Source: WHTX01 sp038255145
GTDB lineage: Bacteria; Actinomycetota; Acidimicrobiia; Acidimicrobiales; CAIXPF01
Direction of reading: 5' to 3'
Length of the DNA: 64,000 nucleotides
Assembly (NCBI GenBank): GCA_038255145.1
Contig: JBBSLP010000022.1
Span: 1 to 64,000, forward strand
Numbering within the stretch: the first letter of the stretch is position 1; the number at the start of each line of letters is the position of its first letter. The notes beneath the pieces are model-generated. The model had not been told where the DNA came from. It did not search any database and was given only the letters and a program-made list of their open reading frames with translations. This document shows positions 16,204-28,660 of this stretch, in pieces. A program made the position numbers and the translations under genes.

Positions 16204-19200
16204 GTGTCGCATCCCTCGGTGGCCATGGCCATCGCCGCAGCAGTCCACGGGGTCGCCGTCGCCGTGACGGATCCCGTGTGGACGGCCACCGCCTCGGTGA
16301 TCGTCGCCGTCCTCGTGGCCACCGCCCTGACCATCGGGCTGCGCCGCCACCGGGTGCTGGGAGCCGGCCGCTGGGCCGTCACCGGCCTGGGTGCCGTCAT
16401 CCAGCTCGGCGGACAGGCCCTGCGGGCCCAGGGCATCGACGGGCCCGCCCGCGTGGCCGAGGTCGGGGGCGCCATCCTCGTGGTGGCGGGCCTGCTCCTC
16501 GTGGCCTCGCGCAAGCGGGCCAGCCGCGACGGCCAGGGCGCCATCGACACCATGGTCGTGGGCGTGGGCGGTGTGGCCTTCCTGTGGCAGCTGGCCTACG
16601 GGGCCAGCCAGCACAGCCCCGACGTCGCCCTGACCACCCTGCTCTTCCTGCCCGTGCTGGGCATGCTCGCCGCGGCCGCGGTGGCCCGCCTCGTCTTCTC
16701 CTCGGCCCCTCCCCAGCCCGCCGGCCGCTTCCTCGTGGTCGGGTTCACCGTCGTCACCGCCGCGGCGGTCATCGAGGCCCTGTGGGCGTCGGGGCTCATC
16801 CATCCCCCCGTCGGACTGCCCACGGCCGTGTCCCTGGCCGGCTGGTGCCTGGTGGCCTGGGGCCTGGCCCACCCCACCCTGGCCAACCTCAGCTCCCCCA
16901 CCGTGCGCCCCTCGGCCGTCGTGTCCTCCACCCGGCTGTCGGTGCTGGGTGCAGCCCAGCTGGCCGGACCCGCCGGTGGGGCCGTGAACCACCTGCTGCA
17001 CGTGCCCGTCGACGTGGTCGGCCTGTCCCTGTGCTCCATGCTCGTGGGCCTGTTGGTGCTGGTGCGGGTGGTCAGCCTGGTCAGCGACGTCGAGCGGGCC
17101 CGGGCCGCCACCCGCCGTCGGGATCGCTGGTACCGCCAACTGGTCAAGCACAGCGCCGACGTGCTCGTCGTGGTCGACGGCGACGGACGCCTGCAGTTCG
17201 CCAGCCCCGCCATCCACGAGGCCATCGGCCGCACCCCCGCCGAGGTGCTGGGCCACTCGCTCACCGACTTCGTGCACGACGACGACGTGGTCGAGCTGCG
17301 CCGTGCCCTGAGCACCGTGTGCCGGGCCCACACCCCCGGTCCCCGCCTGGTCCAGGTGCGGCTGCGCAACGGCGACGACCCCTGTCGCTGGGTCGAGCTC
17401 AGCCTGACCGACCGCCTCGACGACCCGGCGGTGGCCGGGGTGGTCATCAACGCCCGCGACGTGACCGCCACCCGGAGGCGTGAGGCCGAACAGGTGGCCA
17501 TCACCGCCGTGGGCCGGGCCGCCCTCGAAGGCCGTGACCTGGCCGGGGTGTCCAAGCTCGCCGTGCGCCAGATCGAGAAGGCCCTGGGCGTGGACGGCTG
17601 CGAGCTGTACCGGCTCAACCCCAGCGAGGGCACCCTGCTGCTGGAAGCGGCTGTCGGGCTGCTGGCCGGCCGGGTGGGGGAACTGGCCCTCGACATCGGT
17701 GCCGGATCTGCCCCCGGCTACGCCATGGAGCAGGGCGAGACCGTCCTCAGCAACGACCTGGCCGACGAGGCCCGCTTCGACGCCGTGCTCCACCGCCGTC
17801 TGGGCCTGGGCAGCTCGGCCTGTGTGATCGTTGGAGGCCACGCCCAGGTGTACGGCGTGCTCATGATCGCCAGCCGGCGCACCTACGCCTTCGGTGACCA
17901 CGACCTGTCGTTCCTGTCGTGGATGGGCAACGAGCTCGCCCTCACGCTCGAGCGGCGCAGCGCCGAGGACGAGACCCGCCACCAGGCCCTCCACGACGCC
18001 CTGACCGAGCTGCCCAACCGGGTCATGTTCCTCAACCGGTTGTCGCTGGTGTCGGCCCGGGCCGCAGACCGCGACGACGCCGACACCCGCCTGATGGGGG
18101 TGCTGTTCCTCGACCTCGACCACTTCAAGCTGGTCAACGACAGCCTGGGCCACGGCGCCGGGGACCAGCTGCTCGTCCAGGTGTCACGCCGGCTGCGCGA
18201 TGCCATGCGCCCCAGCGACCTGGTGGCCCGCTTCGGCGGCGACGAGTTCGTGGTGCTGTGCGAGGAGCTCGACTCCATCGAGCAGGCCGAGGCCATCGCC
18301 GCCCGGGTGCGCGAGAACATGGACCCGCCCTTCAACCTGGCCGGCACCGAGGTCCACGTCTCGGCTTCCATCGGCATCGCCGTCATGGGGGCGTCCTCCG
18401 ACGCCGAGGCCCTGGTCAGAGACGCCGACGCCGCCATGTACAAGGCCAAGGAACGGGGCCGGGCCCGCTACGAGGTCTTCGACTTCACCATGCGGGAGAA
18501 GGCCATCGCCCGCCTGCGCACGGCCAGCGCCCTGCACCGGGCCATCGAGCTCGACCAGCTCGTCGTGCACTACCAGCCCATCGTCCGCCTCTCCACCGGC
18601 CAGCCCGTCGGTGTCGAGGCCCTGGTGCGCTGGGAGCACCCCGAGTGGGGCCTGCTGGGACCCGAGCAGTTCATCCCCATCGCCGAGTCCTCCGGGCTCA
18701 TCGACGACGTGGCCGGCTTCGTCCTCGAGGACGCCTGCCGATGGATCGCCCGCTGGCAGGTCGAGCTGGGCGACCAGCTGGAACTGGTGTCGGTCAACCT
18801 GTCGGCCACCCAGCTCAACCAGCCCTGGCTGGGCAAGCGGGTGGGCGAGCTCATCGCCCTGACCGGGGCCGACCCCCGCCGCCTGACGCGGGAGATCACC
18901 GAGAGCGCGGTCATGGCCGACGTGGACCGCTCCATGCGAGCCCTCCGCGACCTGCGCGACACCGGGGTGAAGGTGGCGGTGGACGACTTCGGCACCGGCC
19001 ACTCGTCGCTGTCCTACCTGCGCAAGCTGCCCCTCGACCTGCTGAAGGTGGACCGCGAGTTCGTGCGGGGCCTGGCCACCACCCCCGAGGACCGGGCCAT
19101 CACCCACACCATCATCACCCTGGCCCACAAGCTGGGCCTGGTGGCCGTGGCCGAGGGCGTCGAGGTGGGCTCCCAGGTCGGCGAGCTGCTCGCCCTCGAC

Positions 19201-19293
19201 TGCGACCTGGCCCAGGGCTACTACTACGGCAAGGCCGTGCCCGCCGAGGACGTGTGCTGGGACGCCGTGCCCCGCGAAGCCGCCCGCATCTGA
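16204..19293 (+). CDS. Membrane PAS-GAF-GGDEF-EAL cyclic-di-GMP signalling protein
   Basis: A 1029-residue bifunctional-looking enzyme of c-di-GMP turnover. About 300 N-terminal residues hold eight or so membrane segments, then PAS (315-430), GAF (about 445-590), GGDEF (about 595-760) and EAL (about 775-1020). The diguanylate cyclase motif is intact (FGGDEF near 677) with an RPSD inhibitory site five residues before it. The phosphodiesterase marks EALVRWEHP near 805 and DDFGTGHSSLSYL are intact, so both activities may be present. GTG 16204 is taken as start; ATG 16225 is possible. It lies divergently to the PhoU/TrkA-C gene. Confidence 0.93.
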   Translation: MSHPSVAMAIAAAVHGVAVAVTDPVWTATASVIVAVLVATALTIGLRRHRVLGAGRWAVTGLGAVIQLGGQALRAQGIDGPARVAEVGGAILVVAGLLLVASRKRASRDGQGAIDTMVVGVGGVAFLWQLAYGASQHSPDVALTTLLFLPVLGMLAAAAVARLVFSSAPPQPAGRFLVVGFTVVTAAAVIEALWASGLIHPPVGLPTAVSLAGWCLVAWGLAHPTLANLSSPTVRPSAVVSSTRLSVLGAAQLAGPAGGAVNHLLHVPVDVVGLSLCSMLVGLLVLVRVVSLVSDVERARAATRRRDRWYRQLVKHSADVLVVVDGDGRLQFASPAIHEAIGRTPAEVLGHSLTDFVHDDDVVELRRALSTVCRAHTPGPRLVQVRLRNGDDPCRWVELSLTDRLDDPAVAGVVINARDVTATRRREAEQVAITAVGRAALEGRDLAGVSKLAVRQIEKALGVDGCELYRLNPSEGTLLLEAAVGLLAGRVGELALDIGAGSAPGYAMEQGETVLSNDLADEARFDAVLHRRLGLGSSACVIVGGHAQVYGVLMIASRRTYAFGDHDLSFLSWMGNELALTLERRSAEDETRHQALHDALTELPNRVMFLNRLSLVSARAADRDDADTRLMGVLFLDLDHFKLVNDSLGHGAGDQLLVQVSRRLRDAMRPSDLVARFGGDEFVVLCEELDSIEQAEAIAARVRENMDPPFNLAGTEVHVSASIGIAVMGASSDAEALVRDADAAMYKAKERGRARYEVFDFTMREKAIARLRTASALHRAIELDQLVVHYQPIVRLSTGQPVGVEALVRWEHPEWGLLGPEQFIPIAESSGLIDDVAGFVLEDACRWIARWQVELGDQLELVSVNLSATQLNQPWLGKRVGELIALTGADPRRLTREITESAVMADVDRSMRALRDLRDTGVKVAVDDFGTGHSSLSYLRKLPLDLLKVDREFVRGLATTPEDRAITHTIITLAHKLGLVAVAEGVEVGSQVGELLALDCDLAQGYYYGKAVPAEDVCWDAVPREAARI

Positions 19294-19364
19294 GCCGCTC
19301 GCATCTGAGCCGAACCGCCCGGACCGATTACGGTCGGCGGCCGGGACCGACCCAGGAGCGCACC

Positions 19365-19826
19365 ATGGCTGATCCGATCTCTACCCACGAGGAGACCATC
19401 TGGGTGGCGGCCCCGCCCGAGGCGGTGTTCGACCTGATCACCGCCATGGAGCGCTACGGCGAGTGGAGCACCGAGAACAAGGGCGGCCGCTGGGAGTCGG
19501 GCTCCGGTGAGGTCGGCGACGTGTTCCTGGGTCTCAACGAGGGCCCCAACGGGCAGTGGGAGCGGGCGGCGACCATCGTCGAGCGCGAGCCCGGCCGTCG
19601 CTTCGCCTTCGTCACCGGGCCCGTCGAACGCCCCAACACGCTGTGGCGCTACGTGCTCGAGCCCGAGGGCGACGGCACCCGCGTCACCGAGCGCCACGAG
19701 ATGCAGAGCATCTCTCCCCTCCTCGAGGCCCAGGGTCCCGAGGGCCTGGCCGCCCGCATCGCCATCACCCCGGGAAGCATGCAGGCCACGCTGAAGGGCA
19801 TGAAGGCCACCGCCGAGGGGAGCTGA
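19365..19826 (+). CDS. SRPBCC (START-like) family protein
   Basis: A 153-residue protein of the polyketide cyclase/START fold that binds hydrophobic ligands in a deep pocket. It begins MADPISTHEETIWVAAPPEA and VFDLITAMERYGEWS, followed by WERAATIVEREPGRRFAFVT and a long C-terminal helix. AGGAG lies eight bases before ATG 19365. Ligand and pathway are unknown. A 13-base direct repeat (19285-19297 and 19300-19312) spans the end of the upstream gene. The 3' end is six bases from the convergent dnaE2 stop. Confidence 0.85.
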   Translation: MADPISTHEETIWVAAPPEAVFDLITAMERYGEWSTENKGGRWESGSGEVGDVFLGLNEGPNGQWERAATIVEREPGRRFAFVTGPVERPNTLWRYVLEPEGDGTRVTERHEMQSISPLLEAQGPEGLAARIAITPGSMQATLKGMKATAEGS

Positions 19827-19832
19827 GCGGGT

Positions 19833-23233
<3,401 letters not shown>

Positions 23234-23247
23234 CGACCCAGCCTAGC

Positions 23248-23259
23248 GAACTGGTGTTC
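23248..23259. promoter_or_regulatory. LexA (SOS) box upstream of dnaE2
   Basis: GAACTGGTGTTC is a perfect GAAC-N4-GTTC palindrome, extended by C and G on the flanks as in mycobacterial SOS boxes. It lies between the divergent starts of dnaE2 (23233) and the small gene at 23283, so LexA could control both. Confidence 0.85.
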
Positions 23260-23282
23260 GATCTCCACCGGCCTCGCAAGTT

Positions 23283-23513
23283 GTGCATCGACGAAAAGAT
23301 GTCGACGTCGTCGCCCCCGAGGCGTTCGACCTGCGGCCCCACGTCCCCCAGCTCATCGACCGACCCATCACCAGGGTCGAGTTCGGCTTCTCCCCCGAGG
23401 CCTGGTGGCCCGGGCCGCGGCAGGAGACCGTCGACGACGACGCCCACCTGTTCCTCCGGGGCTTCCCTCCCCTGCCCCCAGGGACCCGGTTCCCGGTGCG
23501 GGCCCGCACCTGA
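23283..23513 (+). CDS. Small protein divergent from dnaE2, possibly SOS-controlled
   Basis: A 76-residue frame with the genome's GC-rich third positions, encoding VEFGFSPEAWWPGPRQETVD and HLFLRGFPPLPPGTRF. It has no signal peptide or recognised domain. The only in-frame start after the upstream stop (23244) is GTG 23283, without clear Shine-Dalgarno, so translation may be leaderless. Its start lies 24 bases from the LexA box shared with dnaE2. Function unknown; codon use is the main evidence for a real gene. Confidence 0.55.
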   Translation: MHRRKDVDVVAPEAFDLRPHVPQLIDRPITRVEFGFSPEAWWPGPRQETVDDDAHLFLRGFPPLPPGTRFPVRART

Positions 23514-23576
23514 GGGGGCGCCATCGAGGGCTGGTGTCCCCGGCTCCTGGGTGGACGACAACTAGGGTGCGCGGAC

Positions 23577-24500
23577 GTGAGCAACGCTGCCCGACGCCGG
23601 CCCCAGCGCGTCGGAGCGGCCGCCCTGTTGGCGGCGGCGCTGGCCGTGCTTCCGGCCACGGTGGCCGCCGGCGGCGCCAGCATCGGCCCCTCGCCCAACC
23701 CGGAGCGACCTCCAACCCCGGTGGCCTCGACCTGTGACCGGGTGCCACCGTCCGACCTGGTCGGCCTCATCACCGCAGCCCCCGCCCCCACCAGCGAAGC
23801 CGATGCCTGCCTCGGCAGAGCGGTCGCAGTCCACCCCGAGGCCAGGACCGATGCCGCCAGCCTGCGACCGCCCGACCTGGGTGAGCAGCTGGCCCAGGGG
23901 GTGCACACCGGTTCCGTGGGCTGCGCCGAGCTCGACTGGTACGAGCAGCGGGCCATCCTCGCCACCGCCCAGGCCATGACGTTGCGGGCCGCGCTGGCCT
24001 GCCCCCCGGTCCCCCCGGTCGTCGACACCGTCACCTACCAGGTGGTGGCCACGGGCCGACCCCAGGCCGACGTGGGCGAGTTCCGTCGCCTGGCCGGCCT
24101 GGCCCTGGACGACGCCCGGGGTTGGCGCCAGGCCGGGCTGGCCTTCGTCGAGGTGCCCGAGGGCGGCCGGTTCACCCTCCACCTCAGCGACCCGGCGTCC
24201 ATGGCCGGGGTCGAGGGGTGCAGCGACGAGTGGAGCTGCAACGCGGGCAACGACGTCCACGTCAACGACCTGCGCTGGCGCCAGGCCAGCCCGGCGTGGC
24301 TCGCTGCGGGGGCGAGCCTGGCCGACTACCGACGCATGGTGGTGAACCACGAGGTCGGCCACTGGCTGGGCTTCGACCACTTCGACTGCGAGGCACCGGG
24401 CAACGCCGCCCCCGTGATGCAGCAGCAGTCCAAGGACCTGTTGGGCTGCCGCCCCTCGCCGTGGCCCCGCCCTGACGAGATCGCCGCCCTGATCTCCTGA
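23577..24500 (+). CDS. Secreted DUF3152-type zincin metalloprotease-like protein
   Basis: A 307-residue exported protein. It starts from GTG 23577 with an Arg-rich n-region and a hydrophobic AALLAAALAVLPATVAA signal, then a poorly conserved Pro-rich segment, and a C-terminal domain (about 155-305) with the extended zinc motif NHEVGHWLGFDH and conserved Cys pairs (GCSDEWSCNAG; DCEAPG). This matches the actinobacterial DUF3152 family. Extracellular peptidase activity is predicted from the HExxH motif; substrate unknown. Confidence 0.85.
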   Translation: MSNAARRRPQRVGAAALLAAALAVLPATVAAGGASIGPSPNPERPPTPVASTCDRVPPSDLVGLITAAPAPTSEADACLGRAVAVHPEARTDAASLRPPDLGEQLAQGVHTGSVGCAELDWYEQRAILATAQAMTLRAALACPPVPPVVDTVTYQVVATGRPQADVGEFRRLAGLALDDARGWRQAGLAFVEVPEGGRFTLHLSDPASMAGVEGCSDEWSCNAGNDVHVNDLRWRQASPAWLAAGASLADYRRMVVNHEVGHWLGFDHFDCEAPGNAAPVMQQQSKDLLGCRPSPWPRPDEIAALIS

Positions 24501-24558
24501 GCATCCCCTCGCCTGGGTGGCGCGGGTGGGTCGGCGCTGATCGGGTAACCCCTCGGTC

Positions 24559-25254
24559 ATGCCCCCGCCGTCATCCGCCCCGTCATCACCGCCGCGCACC
24601 GCCGTCCTCTTCGACATCGACGGCACCCTGGTCGATTCGAACTACCTGCACGTGTCGGCCTGGCGGCGGGCCTTCGTGGCCCACGGCTACGACGTGCCCT
24701 CGGCGTCCATCCACCGCCACATCGGCCAGGGCTCGGGCCAGCTCATGGGCGACCTCATCGGCCACAGCGACGACGCCGTCAAGGCGGCATGGCGTGAGGG
24801 CTTCACCGAGCTGCGCCCCGAGGTCCAGGTGCTGCCCGGGGTGCGCGACCTGCTGAAGGACCTGGCCGACCGGGGGGTGGCCGTGGTGCTGGCCACGTCG
24901 TCGGAGCCCGAGGACGTCGAGGCCCTGATCGAAGCCATCGACGTGGGCGACGCCGTGACCGGGGTGACCGACAGCGGTGACGTGGACGAGGCCAAGCCCG
25001 ACCCCGAGGTCTTCGAGAAGGCCCTCGAGCTGGCCGGGTGCGGCGCCGGTTCGGCCATCGCCGTGGGCGACACGGTGTGGGACGTCGCCGCCGCCCGTCG
25101 GGCCGGCCTCGACTGCATCGGGCTGACCACCGGGGGCATCAGCGCGGCGGAGCTGCTGGAGGCGGGTGCGGTGGCCGTCTACGGGTCGGCAGCCGAGCTG
25201 CACGAAGCCCTCGAGCGCGGCCCCCTGGGCCGCCTGCTGCCGGCCCGCGCCTAG
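24559..25254 (+). CDS. HAD-superfamily phosphatase (phosphoglycolate phosphatase/beta-PGM-like)
   Basis: A 231-residue HAD hydrolase with all four motifs: FDIDGTLVDSN (nucleophile Asp), ATSSEP (motif II), the Lys in EAKPDPEVFEKAL (motif III) and GDTVWDVAAARRAG (motif IV). A helical C1 cap (about 30-95) places it with phosphoglycolate phosphatases and beta-phosphoglucomutases; the true substrate is unknown. About 14 residues of Pro/Ser precede the core. It converges with sodA, and a shared hairpin lies between them. Confidence 0.88.
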   Translation: MPPPSSAPSSPPRTAVLFDIDGTLVDSNYLHVSAWRRAFVAHGYDVPSASIHRHIGQGSGQLMGDLIGHSDDAVKAAWREGFTELRPEVQVLPGVRDLLKDLADRGVAVVLATSSEPEDVEALIEAIDVGDAVTGVTDSGDVDEAKPDPEVFEKALELAGCGAGSAIAVGDTVWDVAAARRAGLDCIGLTTGGISAAELLEAGAVAVYGSAAELHEALERGPLGRLLPARA

Positions 25255-25281
25255 GTCTCGGACACCGGCCCGGACGCGCCA

Positions 25282-25316
25282 CGGCCGTCGGCGCCCAGCT
25301 GGGGCGGCGACGGCCG
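25282..25316. terminator. Hairpin between convergent HAD phosphatase and sodA
   Basis: CGGCCGTCG (25282-25290) pairs with CGACGGCCG (25308-25316), with partial GC pairing inside. It lies 28 bases past the HAD stop and 41 bases past the sodA stop and could end transcription from both sides. Confidence 0.5.
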
Positions 25317-25356
25317 GTGGGTGAGGGCCCCCTGACGGGAGCCTCGGGAAGAGGTG

Positions 25357-25965
25357 CTACTTGGCGGCGTCGAAGCGGTCGCCGACGACGCTCCAGTCGA
25401 CCACGTTCCACCACGCACCGAGGTACTCGGGGCGGCGGTTGCGGTACTTCAGGTAGTAGGCGTGCTCCCAGACGTCGTTGCCGAGGATGGGGACCTGGCC
25501 GTCACTGACCGGGTTGTCCTGGTTCGGCGTGCTGACGATGGCCAGCTTGCCGCCGTCGAGCACCAGCCACGCCCAGCCCGAGCCGAAGCGCTTCACACCG
25601 GCGTCGTTGAACGCGGTCTTGAAGGTGTCGAAGGCGCCGAAGGTCGAGGTGATGGCGTCACCCAGGGCGCCGGTGGGCTCACCACCGCCGTTGGGGCCCA
25701 TGGTCAGCCAGAACATGGAGTGGTTCACGTGGCCACCAACGTTGTTGCGCACGGCGCCGCGGATGGCCTCGGGCACCGAGCCCAGGTCCTTCAGCAGCTC
25801 CTCGGGCGACTTGGCCTCGAGGTCGGGGTGGTCCTTCAGCGCCGCGTTGGCGTTGTTGACGTAGGCGGCGTGGTGCAGGTCGTGGTGGATCTGCATCGTC
25901 TCCTCGTCGATGGTGCTCGACAAGGCGTCGTAGGCGTACGGGAGCGGCGGGAGTTCAAGTGCCAT
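25357..25965 (-). CDS. sodA: Fe/Mn superoxide dismutase
   Basis: A 202-residue cytoplasmic (or leaderless exported) superoxide dismutase that converts superoxide to oxygen and hydrogen peroxide. Metal ligands are seen in IHHDLHHAAY (His), GGHVNHSMFW (His), and the WEHAYYLKYRNRR block (Asp in GNDVWEHAY, His). The GSGWAWLV block is present. GGAGGA precedes ATG 25965 by nine bases. The 303-base region upstream, up to imuB, holds a 33-bp direct repeat and a strong hairpin, probably part of its leader. Confidence 0.95.
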   Translation of the reverse strand: MALELPPLPYAYDALSSTIDEETMQIHHDLHHAAYVNNANAALKDHPDLEAKSPEELLKDLGSVPEAIRGAVRNNVGGHVNHSMFWLTMGPNGGGEPTGALGDAITSTFGAFDTFKTAFNDAGVKRFGSGWAWLVLDGGKLAIVSTPNQDNPVSDGQVPILGNDVWEHAYYLKYRNRRPEYLGAWWNVVDWSVVGDRFDAAK

Positions 25966-26070
25966 CTGGTGGTCCTCCAAGGGGGATCGGCCCATCCCAG
26001 CGGGGCGCCGGTCGACCCGGCGCAGCGTGGCGGATACTAACTCCCGCGGTTTCCCCGTCGAGACGAGGGC

Positions 26071-26154
26071 CAAAACGCAGCCAGGTCGGTGCCGTGGCGA
26101 GACCCGTCGCAAAACGCAGCCAGGTCGGTGCCGTGGCGAGACGGCACCGACCTG
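26071..26154. repeat. 33-bp perfect direct repeat plus 12-bp-stem hairpin upstream of sodA
   Basis: Two identical 33-base copies lie at 26071-26103 and 26110-26142. Within the second, CAGGTCGGTGCC (26121-26132) pairs perfectly with GGCACCGACCTG (26143-26154) around a ten-base loop; the first copy could compete for the same partner. Apart from this, the 25966-26268 interval between sodA and imuB shows nothing convincing. It could be a terminator for imuB, a sodA leader switch or a local duplication. Confidence 0.7.
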
Positions 26155-26268
26155 ACGCTCGGTCATCCCGGCTGACGGGGAGCACTCCCGCCAATCGATC
26201 GTTCCGACCACCCAATGGATACGGGCGACCACTCAGCAGCGCAGTAGGCCGTCAGTCGCAGTGCCGGA

Positions 26269-27828
26269 TCAGTCGTAGGTGCCGGTGCAGCCCCAGGTCC
26301 CGCCCTCGAGCACGAGCAGGCGGGCCACCCCGCCCTCCAGCACCACCTGGAGCCGGGCCTGGCGGCGGCGGGCCTCGTCGTCCCACCACCGCTCCTCGAC
26401 CGGCCACGGCCCGGCCCACGCCTCCACCGCCGACCATGCTCCCCCCTCCAGACGCACCCGGTCCGGCGGGGCGCTGAGCACGGCCCGCCCGCTGACGTGC
26501 ACGGCGACGCCCTCGGCGTCGACCACCTCGGTGGGGGTGGGGGGGTCGACCAGCCGGGCCGGCCAACACGGCAACCGTCCAGGCCAGGGAAGCTCGACGA
26601 CCCCCACGGTGCGCTCGCCGAGCTCGACGACCCCGGCGGGGACCAGGCGGTACTGCTCGCCGGGGTGGCGCCCACCCCGGGCCTCGGGCACCCCCACGGC
26701 CTCGTTGCCCAGCAGGGCGGCCACCCGGGCCAACGAGCGGGCCGCCCGCTCGGCCGTCTGGGTCTCGCTGCCCCAGAAGCCCAGCTGACGGCCCCGGGCG
26801 GGGACCACCTCGTGCGGGACCAGGGCCAGGTTCACCAGACCCCCGGTGGGGCGGACCGCCGCGGGACCGTCGAGCCACCCCTCGAGCTGCCACCGGGCCC
26901 GTTCGACCACGGCCGCGGGGTGCAGGGCGCCCTCGTCCCGCCACAGCCGCACCAGGCTCTCGCCGTGCTCGGTCTCGGCCTCCACGGCCAGGCGGGTGCA
27001 GGCCAGGCCGAGCTGGTCGAGGCGCTCCCCCAGCTCGTCGGCCAGGGCCCGCACCACGAAGGCGGCCTGGTCCACCCGCTCGAGGGGGGGATCGAGGGTG
27101 CGGCGGGCCCACAGCTCGGGCGGGGGGCGCCGGGCGTCGAGGGGGCGGTCGTCATCGCCGCGGGCCAGGCGGTGGGCGTGCACCCCGGCAGGGCCGAAGC
27201 GGCCGAGCACGTCGCTCTCGGGCAGGGCGGCCAGATCACCCAGGGTGCGCAGGCCCAGCTGCCACAGCACCTCGACCAGGTCGGGCTGGTCCAGGCTGGT
27301 CAGGGGCAGGGGGGCCAGGAAGACGGCGCTACCCCGGGGGGCCACCACCAGGGGCGGGACCGAGCGCCGGGCGGCCCACACCGCGGCGAACCAGCCATCG
27401 GCCACCCCCACCCGACAGCCGCCGCGCCCACCCTGGCCCGTGCCCCCACGCAGGGCACCCTGCACGGCCCGGTGCACCGCGGCGACCAGGGCCTCGTCCC
27501 CCCCGTGGTAGCGGGAGGGGCCCCGGGTGCCCACCGCGCACAACCCGGGCTCGCCCACCTCGACCAGGGGGGCGAAGGTCTCCACCGCGGCGACCACGGG
27601 CTCGAAGGCCCGGGCCTCCCGGGCCGGGTCGCGCTCCAGCGTGACCAGCTCGGGACAGCGACCCTGGGCCTCGCGGCGGCGCAGGCCGACGGCGACCCCG
27701 GCCCGGCGGGCGGCAGGGGTGCAGGCCAGCACCCGGTTGGCCACCAGCACCGCCGCGGCCTGCCCCGGCGGCACCCCCCAGGCCCGCACCGGCCAGTCGC
27801 CACACCACACCGCCATGGTGCGGGTCAC
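26269..27828 (-). CDS. imuB: ImuB, catalytically inactive Y-family polymerase-like mutasome protein
   Basis: A 519-residue Y-family-like protein that bridges ImuA', DnaE2 and the sliding clamp. It begins with the ImuB hallmark TMAVWCGDWPVRAWG, lacking the polymerase acidic triad. Helix-hairpin-helix features follow (LGDLAALPESDVLGRFGPAG), and a beta-clamp-binding motif QLGFWG lies near residue 348. The C-terminal tail (WWDDEARRRQARLQVV) matches ImuB. GTG 27828 overlaps the imuA' stop (GTGA), so both are produced together. Confidence 0.88.
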   Translation of the reverse strand: MTRTMAVWCGDWPVRAWGVPPGQAAAVLVANRVLACTPAARRAGVAVGLRRREAQGRCPELVTLERDPAREARAFEPVVAAVETFAPLVEVGEPGLCAVGTRGPSRYHGGDEALVAAVHRAVQGALRGGTGQGGRGGCRVGVADGWFAAVWAARRSVPPLVVAPRGSAVFLAPLPLTSLDQPDLVEVLWQLGLRTLGDLAALPESDVLGRFGPAGVHAHRLARGDDDRPLDARRPPPELWARRTLDPPLERVDQAAFVVRALADELGERLDQLGLACTRLAVEAETEHGESLVRLWRDEGALHPAAVVERARWQLEGWLDGPAAVRPTGGLVNLALVPHEVVPARGRQLGFWGSETQTAERAARSLARVAALLGNEAVGVPEARGGRHPGEQYRLVPAGVVELGERTVGVVELPWPGRLPCWPARLVDPPTPTEVVDAEGVAVHVSGRAVLSAPPDRVRLEGGAWSAVEAWAGPWPVEERWWDDEARRRQARLQVVLEGGVARLLVLEGGTWGCTGTYD

Positions 27829-28646
27829 GACGATGGCCTGGGTGCTGGACTGGCGGCGGGAGCCCCGCTGTTGGCAGGAGTCCGCCAGGCCCGTGAGGGG
27901 CGCCGGGCCACGGGGGCCACGATGCTCAGGGCGGGGCGACCACCCAGCTCATGGACCTCGTCAGGAGCGGGGGCGGTCGTCACCCGGCCGTGCTCGTCGG
28001 GCAGCCACAGCCAGCCCCGGCGGGGACGGTCGGCACCGCGACGGCCGCCCACGGCCACGGCCACCCGGCGGGCCCGACAGCTGCCCCAACCCTGGCCGAT
28101 CCCCTCCCACACCGACGCCTCGACGGTCACGGCCAGCTCGGCCGGTTCGGGCCAGCGACCCGGCGGCCAGCCCACCTGGACCAGGACCGCGCCCCGTTCG
28201 CGCACCCTGGCCCCCAGCCGACGGGCCGCGGTGGCCGCCAGGCGGGGTGGGGGGCCCACCAGCACCAGGTCGAAGCCGTCGAGCAGGGCGGCCACCACCG
28301 TGGGCCACGACGCCGGAGGTGGCGCGGCGACGATGGCCACCCGGTCGAGGGACAGGCCCAGGTCATGGGCCGCAGCCAGGCCGAAGCCATCCACGCCCAC
28401 CACCGCAGCCCACGAACCCGACGACACCGCCCCCGCGGCCAGGGCCACAGCCAGAGACGTGGCTCCGGTGGGGCTGGCGGCATGGCTGGCCGTGGCCGTG
28501 ACCTGGCCCCGGACCAGCCCGCCCCGGGGGAGCAGGGAGGCGAGGGCGTCGACCACGGGCAGGAGCTGATCGGCGGCCAGGACCAGGGGGCGCACCCGTT
28601 CGGCCAACGCCGCCATGCTCAGCCCACCGGCGCCCGAGGTAGCCAC
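27825..28646 (-). CDS. imuA': ImuA'-type RecA-like mutasome protein
   Basis: A 273-residue RecA/SulA-like protein of the actinobacterial ImuA' type, part of the damage-induced mutasome with ImuB and DnaE2. Visible are LPRGGLVRGQVTATASHAAS in the position of a P-loop, WAAVVGVDGFGLAAAHDLGL and FDLVLVGPPP. The P-loop lacks the standard GKT, as is common in this family. GTG 28646 is preferred (ATG 28616 also possible). A perfect LexA box lies 15 bases upstream. Confidence 0.82.
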   Translation of the reverse strand: MATSGAGGLSMAALAERVRPLVLAADQLLPVVDALASLLPRGGLVRGQVTATASHAASPTGATSLAVALAAGAVSSGSWAAVVGVDGFGLAAAHDLGLSLDRVAIVAAPPPASWPTVVAALLDGFDLVLVGPPPRLAATAARRLGARVRERGAVLVQVGWPPGRWPEPAELAVTVEASVWEGIGQGWGSCRARRVAVAVGGRRGADRPRRGWLWLPDEHGRVTTAPAPDEVHELGGRPALSIVAPVARRPSRAWRTPANSGAPAASPAPRPSS

Positions 28647-28660
28647 GGCCCCATGGTAAC

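Noticed and set aside
16120..18153. Long minus-strand open frame opposite the GGDEF-EAL gene
   Set aside because: No recognisable domain and shadow-type composition; the plus strand has intact PAS, GAF, GGDEF and EAL motifs.
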